From: Paraescarpia echinospica
Taxonomy: Eukaryota > Annelida > Polychaeta > Sabellida > Siboglinidae
Direction of reading: 5' to 3'
DNA: 64,000 nt
NCBI GenBank assembly: GCA_020002185.1
Contig: CM034544.1
Coordinates: 434,001 to 498,000 of the forward strand
In this document: positions 35,396 to 46,967 of the stretch, in pieces
How positions within the stretch are numbered: the first letter of the stretch is position 1
Layout of the letters: every line of letters begins with the position of its first letter
Position numbers and translations under genes: made by a program
The notes under the pieces: model-generated
The model's input: the letters and a program-made list of their open reading frames with translations, nothing else
What the model was told of the DNA's origin: nothing
The model's database searches: none

Positions 35396-38200
35396 CTTTA
35401 CAGAATGAATTAGTTGCCAATGTTAAATTATGTGAGCCTCTGGGAAGTAGTGATCACAACCAGATACATTTTACCATCAAAGTAAAATCAGAAAGAAATA
35501 ATAAAAAGCAGTTAAGGAGAAATTTCCACAAAGGAAGATATAAGGAAATGAGGAAATATTTAGCAAAGATAGACTGGAACAACATACTGAAGAATAAGAC
35601 AGCAACAGAATGCTGGTATATCTTAAAGAGTGAAATTGAGTGCATGGTCGATAAATTTGATCCCTTGAAAAACAAGAGAAATGGTCCAGAAAGAAATACT
35701 TATCGAAATAAGCCATTAAATAAATTAAGTACAATCAAGTGATGTGGAAGTCATATAGACATACTGGAAATGACGAATATAAAAAAAAAGACAAAACAAA
35801 TTTGCTTGTAATATAAAACACCACAGCAAGAGTTTTTATGCATATGTTCAGAGCAAACAGAAAGTTCAGGATAAGGTCGGTCCTCTAGAAGATAGTGCTG
35901 GAAATATAATATCAGAGGGATTCTTAAAGGCAGAAGACCTTAGTGAGTAATTTAGTTCGGTGTTTACTAGGGAAGATATTAGTTCACTGCCAGTACATAA
36001 GTTCAAGGGGGCGAAATCAGATTATTTAGGACAGTTAATTGTAACCCGGGAAATGGTAGCTAAGAAAATAAGGGCTATGAAGAATAATATATTATTTGGA
36101 GTGGATAGGATTCCACCAAAACTACAATTGGAAATTGTAGAAGAAATTAGCATACCACTTCCAACAGTGTTCAACTTGTCATTAGAAGAGGGAGTGGTTC
36201 CTTTACAATGGAGAGAAGCAAATATTATACCGTTATTTTAAAATGTTCAAGAAACAAGTCAGAGAACTACAGACCAGTGAGTTTAGCATCAGTGATTTGG
36301 AAATTATTAGAAAGAATAATTAAAGATCACATGGTGGATTTTTTTGTTAAACATAACTTGTTAGACACATCTCAACATGGGTTTCTAAAAGCGAGGTCAT
36401 GCTTAACAAATATGTTATGTTTTTTTGGAAGATATCACTAAGTGGGTAGACGAGGGATCACCAGTAGATATCATCTACTTAGATTTTCAGAAAGCTTTCG
36501 AGAAAGTGCCACATCCAAGATTACTGCTTAACCTGAAGACCTATGGCATAGGAAATGGTTTAATTAACTGGATAAAAAATGACTAATTAACAGAAGAAAT
36601 TGGGTAGTAGTTGATGGGAGGCTTCAAACTGGAAATCAGTTTTGAGTGGGGTACCACAGGGATCCGTACTGGGAGCTATATTATACTTAATATATATCAA
36701 CGATTTGGACGATGATATAACAACCAAGGTGTTGAAATTTGCGGGTGATACAAAATTGTTTAGAAGGATTAAACGTGATGGACATTGACAGCATTGGCCA
36801 GATGATCTTGACAGGTTGATCAAATGGTCTGAAAAATGGCAAATCTTGTTCAATTTTGGGAAATATAAATGCCTCCACACAGGACATGGGAACGAAGATG
36901 TACAATATACAATGGGGAGTTATGTACTAAGTACTACTGTAAAAGAAAAGGACTTAGGGTTAACCATTAGTGCTGATATGAAGGTTTCAGAGCAGTGCGG
37001 TATTGCCGCTTTAAAGGGAAATAAAATCCTTTGATTAATTAGGTGAAATATAACGTATAAGGAAAAAGAGCTAATAAGACCACTGTACAAAACAATAGTT
37101 AGGCCTCATTTAGAATATTGTATTCATGCATGGAGGCCATATCGCAGGAAGGACAGATATGCTAGAAAGAGTTTAGAGGAGAGCAACTAAATTTGTTTTG
37201 ATAATTTTAGTTTAAAATAACTGGGGGATCTTAGTTACGAAATACGCCTAAAAAACTAAAATAATACAAAAACTTAGGGATTTTAGTTACAAAATATGTT
37301 TAAAAGAATGTGGTTTGACAATACTAGAGACCAGGAGATTGAGAGGAGATTAGATAGAAGTATTTAAAAATATTGAGTGGTTATGAAAATATTGATAGAA
37401 ATATTTTTTCTCAGTTAAGAAAGATAGAAGGACTAGAGGACATGAAGTTACATTAGCAAAAGAGCAGAGTAGATTGGATATAAGAAAGTTTTCATTTTCA
37501 CAAAGGACTATAGATGAATGGAACAGATTATCCCCTGATTGTGTTTGTAGCTAGTAGCGTGAATATCTTTAAAAATAAAATCGACACAAACCTTAAAAGA
37601 GCGGGATACACGTAAATAAAAAAGTATTGCAGCTTCAAAGGGAAATTAAATCCTTGGATTAATTAGGCGAAATATAGCACATAAGGAAAAAGAACTAATA
37701 ATACCGCTACACAAAACAATAGTTAGGCCTCATTTAGAATACTGTATACAAGCGTGGAGGCCATATTGCAGGAAGGACATAGAAATGCTAGAAAGAGTGC
37801 AGAGGAGAGCAACTAAAATGATTAACAACACTACAGACCAGGAGATTGAGAGGAGATCAGATAGAAGTGTTTAAAATATTGAATGCTTATGAAATTATTG
37901 ATAGAAATATTTTTTCTCAGTTAAGAAAGATAGAAGGACCAGAGGACATGAAGTTACATTAGCAAAGGAGCAGCGTAAATTAGGTATAAGAAAGTTCTCA
38001 TTTTCACAAAGGACTATAAATGAATGGAACAGATTATCTCCTGATTGTGTTTGTGCTAGTAGCGTGAATATCTTTTAAAAAAAAATCGACACAAACCTCC
38101 TTAAAAGTATTGGACTCTTGATAAGCCAAAAGGCTTCCTTGTCCACCTGCCATCTAGTGTTAATTTTCTGGATGGCAATCTTGTTAAATCTACACCTCAC
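35395..38200 (+). mobile_element. CR1-like LINE, 5'-truncated, with a duplicated 3' end
   Basis: Starts in the endonuclease (NELVANVKLCEPLGSSDHNQ, 35406), continues through the linker (KIDWNNILKNKTATECW) and into the reverse transcriptase: GVDRIPPKL, ENYRPVSLASVIWKLLERII, DFQKAFEKVPH, GVPQGSVLGAI and an altered FAGDTK (about 36740) for FADDTK. The thumb follows (EKWQILFNFGKYKCLHTGHG). The end is seen twice: 37020-37620 and again 37625-38115 both carry NKIL-type, RPHLEYCI-A-WRPY, QRRATK and FSFSQRTI segments. The 3' tail to about 38200 matches that of the 9.7-12.1 kb copy. Many stops and the lost Asp make it inactive. Confidence 0.85.
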
Positions 38201-38299
38201 TGGGTTGATTACAAAGAATTTCATGTACCGTTTTGAGTCATCAGCTCACAACAGGGCTCTAATTGGCACGAATTCATAGTGAACCAATCTTGTACCTGG

Positions 38300-38500
38300 T
38301 CTCATATGCCGATCGAATGCATCTGCTGCAGTGGCATGGTGTGATCGATGGTGTTGAATGCCCCAGGAAGATTGAGTAAATTAGTATTATTCCCTTTCAA
38401 TGATTAAGTGCCTGGTTGATGTCATCGAAGATATGGACTAGGGCAGTTTTGGTGCTGTGATGCGGGCGATTTGGATTCTAGAATGGGTCAGCAATATTTG
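38300..38500 (-). mobile_element. Short LINE reverse-transcriptase fragment
   Basis: On the minus strand a degraded frame resembles HHSTKTALVHIFDDINQALN followed by LLNLPGAFNTIDH (about 38440-38350), the fingers and palm pattern HSTETAL...LLDLSAAFDTIDH of L2-like elements. Frames are broken. It lies between the CR1 tail and the 42-bp array. Confidence 0.5.
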
Positions 38501-38539
38501 TAAAGGCATTTGTTCACGAGTCGGATAATAGCAGTGTTG

Positions 38540-39240
38540 GTTGTTGTCGGTTGTGAATGCTCCCGGAGTACGGTGTTCATGATTATTATCGGTTGTGAAC
38601 GCTTCCGGAGTACAGTGTTCATTATTGTTGTCGGTAGTGTATGCTCCTGGAGTAAAGTGTTCATGATAGTTGTCGGTTGTGAATGCTCCCATAGTGCAGT
38701 GTTCATGATTGTTGTCGATAGTGAACACTCCAGGAGTGCAGTGTTCATTATTGTTGTCAGTTGCGAATGCTCCTGGAGTGCAGTGTTTATGATTGTTGTC
38801 GGTAATGAATGCTCCTGGAGAATAATGTTCTTGATTGTTGTCAGTTATCAACACTTCCTGAGTGCAGTGTTCATTATTGTTGTCTGTTGTGAATGCTCCC
38901 GGAGTCGAGTGTTCGTTATTGTTGTCAGTTGTGCATGCTCCCGGAGTGCAGTGTTCATGATTGTTGTTGGTAGTGAATGCTCTCGCAGTGCATTGTTCAT
39001 TATTGTTGTTGGTAGTGAACGCTCCCTGGGTACAGTGTTCATGATTTTTGTTGGTTGTGAATGCTCCCGTAGTGCAGTGTTCATGATTTTTGTTGGTTGT
39101 GAATGCTCCCGGAGTGCAGAGTTCATGATTGTTGTCAGTTGTGAACGCTCCCGGAGTGCAGTGTTCATTATTGTTGTCGGTAGTGAATGCTTCCGGAGTG
39201 CAGTGTTCATGATTGTTGTTGGTTGTGAACATGATCGTTA
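38540..39240. repeat. 42-bp tandem repeat, about 17 copies
   Basis: The unit contains GTGCAGTGTTCATGATTGTT and GTGAATGCTCC, period 42 bp. As 42 is a multiple of three and the unit lacks stops, frames of 244 (+) and 279 (-) codons remain open; the minus frame reads a 14-residue unit (FTTDNNHEHCTPGA). With both strands open and no flanking gene structure I take this as a minisatellite, though a low-complexity protein cannot be excluded. Confidence 0.9.
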
Positions 39241-39519
39241 TTGATTTGCTACAATGATGGAAGCCCGTCATGTTCATTCAGTGAATGACAGGTTTCTGCT
39301 TTGTTATGTCATAATAGCAGTCTAAACTGGTGTGGAAACTATCAACGGTTACTACAAAAAAAGCTATTTTCAAATGTTGCACCATATTATTAAAGTGGTT
39401 TGACATATATATTACTTTGTGAAAAGATAAACAAAAACACCCTTTGTAAAAATCTGATGTTTGGCTTGATCCAAATGTCCCAGTATTAAACCAGTTGTGG
39501 CCAGTTTTAACCAGTTTCA

Positions 39520-39860
39520 CTTTGTTTTATATAAGTTCTTATATAGCGCAGTATCCAGTCATTAGGATTGCTCAAAGCGTTTACACTTTACTCCCAGCCA
39601 GATCTGTTCAATCGAACACCATCTCGACTTCTCTGGGATGTAGTCAGCCATGCTGCAGTTAATGCACAAAGACTATTTGTACTCAAATATCCACCACTGT
39701 CTATAGCCAGGCACTCATTTATACAGTTGAGTGAACTGGAACAATGTAGAGTGAATGAACTTGTCCAAGGTTCGACACGGCAACATAAGATCCGAACCCG
39801 GGTTATCTCAAATTAAATGACATTGCTCTAGCCACTAGCCACTGCACCACCGCGTTCCAC
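39520..39860 (-). mobile_element. tRNA-derived SINE, - copy
   Basis: The complement shows GGTGGTGCAGTGGCTAG (A-box-like, about 39852), CCGGGTTCGGATCTT (B-box-like, about 39795), CCAGTTCACTCAACTGTATA (about 39740), AAAGTGTAAACGCTTTGAGC (about 39590) and GCTATATAAGAACTTATA (about 39545). Order and sequence match the + copy at 34490. The head carries a short GTGGCTA duplication. Confidence 0.75.
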
Positions 39861-40014
39861 TTCCCAGTCAAAGCAGGTTAGAGTGCAACTCTGTGTAAGT
39901 ACTGGAAGTAGTCTCACCCAGTAGATTAAACCATCTACTGCAATACTGATGTCACTAAGAAGAATGATGCACCAGCGGCTACTGTTGCCGGCTCTAGTGG
40001 ACAGTTTATATTGG

Positions 40015-43000
40015 TTTTGATGCATTGTGTCTAATTCATCTAATACAGTGTCTAGACAGTGAAACAACAATGTTTTACTTTTGATGCATTGTGTCTATTT
40101 CATCTAATACAGTGTCTAGACAGTGAAACATCAATGTTTTACTTTTGATGCATTTTGTCTATTTCATCTAATACAGTGTCTAGACAGTGAAACATCAATG
40201 TTTTACTTTTGATGCATTTTGTCTATTTCATCTAATACAGTGTCTAGACAGTGAAACATCAATGTTTTACTTTTGATGCAATGTGTCTATTTCATCTAAT
40301 ACAGTGTCTAGACAGTGAAACAACAATGTTTTACTTTTGATGCATTTTGTCTATTTCATCTAATACAGTGTCTAGACAGTGAAACAACAATGTTTTACTT
40401 TTGATGCATTTTGTCTAATTCATCTAATACAGTGTCTAGACAGTGAAACAACAATGTTTTACTTTTGATGCATTTTGTCTAATTCATCTAATACAGTGTC
40501 TAGACAGTGAAACATCAATGTTTTACTTTTGATGCATTGTGTCTATTTCATCTAATACAGTGTCTAGACAGTGAAACAACAATGTTTTACTTTTGATGCC
40601 TTTTGTCTATTTCATCTAATACAGTGTCTAGACAGTGAAACAACAATGTTTTACTTTTGATGCATTTTGTCTAATTCATCTAATACAGTGTCTAGACAGT
40701 GAAACAACAATGTTTTACTTTTGATGCATTTTGTCTAATTCATCTAATACAGTGTCTAGACAGTGAAACATCAATGTTTTACTTTTGATGCATTGTGTCT
40801 ATTTCATCTAATACAGTGTCTAGACAGTGAAACATCAATGTTTTACTTTTGATGCATTGTGTCTATTTCATCTAATACAGTGTCTAGACAGTGAAACATC
40901 AATGTTTTACTTTTGATGCATTGTGTCTATTTCATCTAATACAGTGTCTAGACAGTGAAACATGTCTACAGTGAAACATCAATGTTTTACTTTTGATGCA
41001 TTGTGTCTATTTCATCTAATACAGTGTCTAGACAGTGAAACATCAATGTTTTACTTTTGATGCATTGTGTCTATTTCATCTAATACAGTGTCTAGACAGT
41101 GAAACAACAATGTTTTACTTTTGATGCATTTTTTCTATTTCATCTAATACAGTGTCTAGACAGTGAAACAACAATGTTTTACTTTTGATGCATTTTGTCT
41201 AATTCATCTAATACAGTGTCTAGACAGTGAAACAACAATGTTTTACTTTTGATGCATTTTGTCTATTTCATCTAATACAGTGTCTAGACAGTGAAACATC
41301 AATGTTTTACTTTTGATGCATTTTGTCTATTTCATCTAATACAGTGTCTAGACAGTGAAACATCAATGTTTTACTTTTGATGCATTTTGTCTATTTCATC
41401 TAATACAGTGTCTAGACAGTGAAACAACAATGTTTTACTTTTGATGCATTTTGTCTATTTCATCTAATACAGTGTCTAGACAGTGAAACAACAATGTTTT
41501 ACTTTGATGCATAATTCATCTAATACAGTGTCTAGACAGTGAAACAACAATGTTTTACTTTTGATGCATTTTGTCTAATTCATCTAATACAGTGTCTAGA
41601 CAGTGAAACATCAATGTTTTACTTTTGATGCATTGTGTCTAATTCATCTAATACAGTGTCTAGACAGTGAAACAACAATGTTTTACTTTTGATGCATTGT
41701 GTCTATTTCATCTAATACAGTGTCTAGACAGTGAAACATCAATGTTTTACTTTTGATGCATTTTGTCTATTTCATCTAATACAGTGTCTAGACAGTGAAA
41801 CATCAATGTTTTACTTTTGATGCATTGTGTCTATTTCATCTAATACAGTGTCTAGACAGTGAAACATCAATGTTTTACTTTTGATGCATTTTGTCTATTT
41901 CATCTAATACAGTGTCTAGACAGTGAAACAACAATGTTTTACTTTTGATGCATTTTGTCTATTTCATCTAATACAGTGTCTAGACAGTGAAACAACAATG
42001 TTTTACTTTTGATGCATTTTGTCTAATTCATCTAATACAGTGTCTAGACAGTGAAACAACAATGTTTTACTTTTGATGCATTTTGTCTAATTCATCTAAT
42101 ACAGTGTCTAGACAGTGAAACAACAATGTTTTACTTTTGATGCATTTTGTCTAATTCATCTAATACAGTGTCTAGACAGTGAAACATCAATGTTTTACTT
42201 TTGATGCATTGTGTCTAATTCATCTAATACAGTGTCTAGACAGTGAAACAACAATGTTTTACTTTTGATGCATTTTGTCTAATTCATCTAATACAGTGTC
42301 TAGACAATGAAACAACAATGTTTTACTTTTGATGCATTTTGTCTAATTCATCTAATACAGTGTCTAGACAGTGAAACATCAATGTTTTACTTTTGATGCA
42401 TTGTGTCTAATTCATCTAATACAGTGTCTAGACAGTGAAACAACAATGTTTTACTTTTGATGCATTTTGTCTATTTCATCTAATACAGTGTCTAGACAGT
42501 GAAACAACAATGTTTTACTTTTGATGCATTTTGTCTATTTCATCTAATACAGTGTCTAGACAGTGAAACAACAATGTTTTACTTTTGATGCATTTTGTCT
42601 AATTCATCTAATACAGTGTCTAGACAATGAAACAACAATGTTTTACTTTTGATGCATTTTGTCTAATTCATCTAATACAGTGTCTAGACAGTGAAACATC
42701 AATGTTTTACTTTTGATGCATTGTGTCTAATTCATCTAATACAGTGTCTAGACAGTGAAACAACAATGTTTTACTTTTGATGCATTTTGTCTATTTCATC
42801 TAATACAGTGTCTAGACAGTGAAACAACAATGTTTTACTTTTGATGCATTGTGTCTAATTCATCTAATACAGTGTCTAGACAGTGAAACAACAATGTTTT
42901 ACTTTTGATGCATTTTGTCTATTTCATCTAATACAGTGTCTAGACAGTGAAACATCAATGTTTTACTTTTGATGCATTTTGTCTAATTCATCTAATACAG

Positions 43001-43423
43001 TGTCTAGACAGTGAAACAACAATGTTTTACTTTTGATGCATTGTGTCTAATTCATCTAATACAGTGTCTAGACAGTGAAACAACAATGTTTTACTTTTGA
43101 TGCATTGTGTCTAATTCATCTAATACAGTGTCTAGACAGTGAAACAACAATGTTTTACTTTTGATGCATTTTGTCTATTTCATCTAATACAGTGTCTAGA
43201 CAGTGAAACAACAATGTTTTACTTTTGATGCATTTTGTCTAATTCATCTAATACAGTGTCTAGACAGTGAAACATCAATGTTTTACTTTTGATGCATTTT
43301 GTCTATTTCATCTAATACAGTGTCTAGACAGTGAAACATCAATGTTTTACTTTTGATGCATTTTGTCTATTTCATCTAATACAGTGTCTAGACAGTGAAA
43401 CATCAATGTTTTACTTTTGAGTG
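40015..43423. repeat. 64-bp satellite with a GTCTAGAC palindrome, about 53 copies
   Basis: TTGATGCATT recurs every 64 bp (40081, 40145 and onward) for 3.4 kb with very high identity. Copies differ mainly at three sites: CATTGTG or CATTTTG, CTATTTC or CTAATTC, and CATCAATG or CAACAATG. Nearly every unit has TGTCTAGACA, a perfect 10-bp palindrome. One partial unit with an extra CATGTCTACAGTGAAACAT lies near 40970. The array ends 344 bp before the exon at 43768. Confidence 0.97.
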
Positions 43424-43767
43424 TCAGAATTCATTTACAGTTTATTTTGTTGTAACTGCCTTATTTAGAAAATATAATCATAATGTTATCTACTTGTTGT
43501 ATGTTGCATTTTACATGCATGCATTCAACACCAAACAAATGTAGTTTTTCCCAAAAAAAACATGTATAATTAATTTTACAACATTTCATTGGGTCTAGTC
43601 AACGGATCAACACCAACGTACAGAAATATAGCAATACATGTCCTCACACATCAGAGATTTAAACATAACCTTATGTGGGTGGAGAAGAAAATCTGTATAT
43701 GACGATTATGTCATAGTTGATTTTTATGATATAAGACAATAAAAAATGGTGTAACTTTCTATCCCAG

Positions 43768-44011
43768 GATGCAGAGCATGGCTGAAGTGGCTAAGACCTA
43801 CAGCCAGAACCTTGGAATCTCGTGCTTTCATTGAGAAACTAGCTCGTGTGTTTGACACGATGCAACTGCTGACTGTCATACACGAGTCTCAGCAACCGGG
43901 TCTTGTTGACCTTCTGCCGGAGATGATCAAGTCAACCAAAGTGTTCCCGACAGAAATGCTGGCGCTGTCCTGGGTGTTAAGGCAGCCAGAGTGTCGTGTC
44001 ACCGAGCTCCA
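43768..44011 (+). CDS. NLR gene, exon E: helical region leading into the LRRs
   Basis: A 244-bp exon, phase 1 in and phase 2 out, with acceptor CTATCCCAG and donor GTAAGT at 44012. It encodes about 81 residues from GCRAWLKWLRPTARTLESRA to LALSWVLRQPECRVTEL. In NLR proteins a segment of this kind (ALSYVLRHP-C-V-EL) lies just before the leucine-rich repeats. The split His codon (CA plus C) joins the LRR exon at 58577 to read TELHLNRCDL, a typical LRR start. Confidence 0.82.
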
Positions 44012-44970
44012 GTAAGTCTTACAACCTTTTATTTCCATTTATTCATATCCAACATACTTGTGTTAACATATTGAAATTTACTGTTTGATATGGACTTTGA
44101 ATGTTCAAACACATGTTTACAGTAACTGAGGCTAGGGGTTATCCATAAAGTACACCACGCTAATTGTTGATGTTTGTGAACCCCACCCTCCTGTCATGCT
44201 TCCTATTGCTGCAGTGTTCATTGCAGGTTTTGGGAGAAAGGACCTTGGTTGCCCAGGGTCCAGGAAGTGGGGTCATATGTGGAATTGTAGTGCCCCACTG
44301 GACATATTGACATGAACAACATGTATTATATTGAACATATGTATTGCTGCAGCAGATTTGTGCACCCAGATTGATGGCTTTTCTTAAAGCCATTTCAGTG
44401 TATTTAACTGACTTAAACTTACATACAAAACAGTCACATGCATTTCTATATCAATTATATTATTATTATACGACTTTAAAAAGTAAGAATGCTAAAACAT
44501 TGATGCGTTTATTTAAAATGCTTCATTATAGATTTAAATAAACAAATATGTACAAGTACATTATGTAGAGGATACGTGAATTTATATACCGGAAAGTTTT
44601 GCAAAAAAAGAAATCAGTACTGCATAAATAACCTATTCTCTTACACAACCCAGGATATTTTGAGTCCAGTCTCATCCAGAGATCCAGTTGTCCAAAATAA
44701 GTCTTCAAAATATTAGCGATTAAAAGTCTTTTAATTATACAATACAATAAAACAGACATTGGAACAAATGACAACCGCTTCCTATTTGTTCTGCATGTGA
44801 CAGTTCTAAACCGTCAGAATGCAAGTAGCTTTTTGCAATATCTGCTTTTCATACAGTTCAGTGAGAATGGGTTGTTTCACACCGGTCACTTTACTTCTAA
44901 TGTTTATAATGCACTGCAGATCATTCTTGTCTTTTTGACTGACATTCCCAAATCAACAGATAAAAGAAAG
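44012..44970. other. Intron sequence; possible fragment of a dispersed repeat
   Basis: No gene. GGGGTTATCCATAAAGTACA with GAACCCCACCCTCCTGTCA (44135-44200) resembles a common dispersed motif of invertebrate genomes that I recall without a secure class. The rest is AT-rich and unassigned. Confidence 0.35.
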
Positions 44971-44971
44971 G

Positions 44972-46050
44972 TTAAAACACTCTGGATAAATGACTTATAA
45001 ACATTGACAAAATGGTATCATCAATGTTAAAAGAACAAAGCTTCCTTAGACAGTATAGACGCTGCTGGCATTTCTTATACGTAACGTCACAGTGACAGTC
45101 CCGCCTCAGTCTGCTGTCAATTGTCGTACGTACAGAGGTATTTATATTCGTCAACTGCCTCCACCATATCAAACTTGGATGACGGTGTCAGTCTGGGGTG
45201 AAGGGTCTTTCCTAAAGTTACCCACATAACATTGGTTTTTGTTGCATTCAGGCACAAATGCTATTTATCACACCATTCAACAGTCTTCTTATACGTAACG
45301 TCACAGTGACAGTCCCACCTATTTATCACACCATTCAACAGTCTTCTTATACGTAACGTCGCAGTGACAGTCCCACCTATTTATCACACCATTCAACAAA
45401 GTCTTCTTATACGTAATGTCACAGTGACAGTCCCACCTATTTATCACACCATTCAACAAAGTCTTCTTATACGTAACGTCACAGTGACAGTCCCACCTAT
45501 TTATCACACCATTCAACAAAGTCTTCTTATACGTAACGTCACAGTGACAGTCCCACCTATTTATCACACCATTCAACAGTCTTCTTCGTTAAACAATAAA
45601 CTGAGTAAAGCTGTGTCATCTGAGAATTTAATTTTAAAAAACCTACTGTGATGGGTGCTCCTACAGTCATCTATACAAAACGAACAGCAGGCAATATAAG
45701 ACATATCCTTGGGATGAGCCAGTGGAGACAACCTTCACACTTCATATGATGTTATTCACACAAACTTGTTAGGGTCCCCCCACCAAAAATCAAGTACTCA
45801 TAGGGCCAAGTCAGACTCAAGTTTCAACTCAGAAATCAGCATTTGATAAAGCAGCGAGGCTTCAGATTATTAAAAGCAGAACGCGTATCAAGGTAGAGAA
45901 GTCTGGCATTGGGTTTGGCCTTCTCAAGATGAGAGATTACAATGTTTAGCAGAGTAGCGACTGCACCCTCCTCCCCTCTCCTAGGCATATATGCAAATTG
46001 CAGGGGGGCTACAAGATGGACTGTACAGTTCATGATCATGTCTTTGACGA
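44972..46050 (-). mobile_element. L2/Rex1-like LINE fragment with an internal tandem expansion
   Basis: The minus strand shows APLQFAYMPRRGEEGAVATL with LLYLDTRSAFN (about 46010-45850), a reverse-transcriptase core like that at 8.2-8.4 kb. Further on are CLNATKTNVMWVTLGKT (about 45250-45210), AVDEYKYL and QQRLYCLRKLCSFNIDDTIL (about 45060), the thumb region. The catalytic ADD segment is not visible. An array of 58-60 bp units (45255-45590) is inserted within the element. Confidence 0.75.
45255..45590. repeat. 58-60 bp tandem repeat inside a LINE, 6 copies
   Basis: CTATTTATCACACCATTCAA starts units at 45261, 45319, 45377, 45437, 45497 and 45557. Each holds CTTATACGTAACGTCACAGT, which also occurs once, unrepeated, in the flanking LINE at about 45077-45096. 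The first two intervals are 58 bp and the later ones 60 bp, because AA was gained. Confidence 0.92.
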
Positions 46051-46459
46051 TTTGTTTTCTCGAAACTCTTCTTGTACGTGGGATGTCAAGTTTGCTTTTG
46101 TATGCCTTAGTACCATTTACCCTTGTAAAGGGGGTATTGACTGCACAAAACGCATGACATAGAATAAGTATGGCTTAATGTTTTATGAGTGTCAACAAAC
46201 CACGGGTAAAACATGTAAATGTGTTTATGAATGACTGTCCATGTTCACAAGAAAAAAATTAAGTAAGGTTGAGAAAACACAGCATCACTTTATTTCTGTG
46301 AAATTTTACATCATTGAGTGTTAAAAATTAAATTTGCCTATTGTTTTCCAATCAGCGTCTTTGGTGCTATTTTGGTTTACCTTTAATGGAATGTCTGCCT
46401 CAGGGGTTATTATCATTCCATCATTCAATTCTGAAGTGTCACCCTATTCTTGGTAATCG

Positions 46460-46880
46460 CATCAGTAGTATTTACCCGATGGTACAGATTACCTGAACTT
46501 CCTTATTAACTAACGGCGTGAAGACAGTTTGGCACATCCAATACTGACAGGGATTTGCTATAGACCACTGGGACAATGCAACATTTATTAACTATTAGAA
46601 CTGTCGTTAAATGAAGGAAACGATTTTAACGAATGCATCTTCCTTGGCGATTTTAATGCTAACGTTTTGGTGCCAACTAGAACAATGTTCCTGTCAATGT
46701 TCTCTGTTACTTTGAACGTGCATTTGTACTGAAACAGATGTTTGTAGAACCTACTAGAGTATGTAGGTATGTAGTGATAGTGAATCTGCCATTGACCTAA
46801 TTTTAGTGCCTGATCATGAAAAAAGTGTGCCAGTCAAGAGTACTCGGTGTTGGAATTAGTAAATATTCATTCTTAATGTT
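46460..46880 (+). mobile_element. LINE endonuclease fragment
   Basis: A decayed + frame shows DTGICYRPLGQC, FNECIFLGDFNANVL (about 46630-46675), VEPTRVC-like and SAIDLILVPDHEKSV (about 46790-46830). GDFNAN and the following Asp-rich block are diagnostic of the apurinic endonuclease domain of LINEs. There are several stops and no reverse transcriptase nearby on this strand. Confidence 0.65.
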
Positions 46881-46967
46881 ATCATTAATACACTATAGTA
46901 GACAGAGATCACAGAATAATGTGTATTGAAGTGCTCTTGTTGGTGTGTTCGCATTTTACTTTCACTT

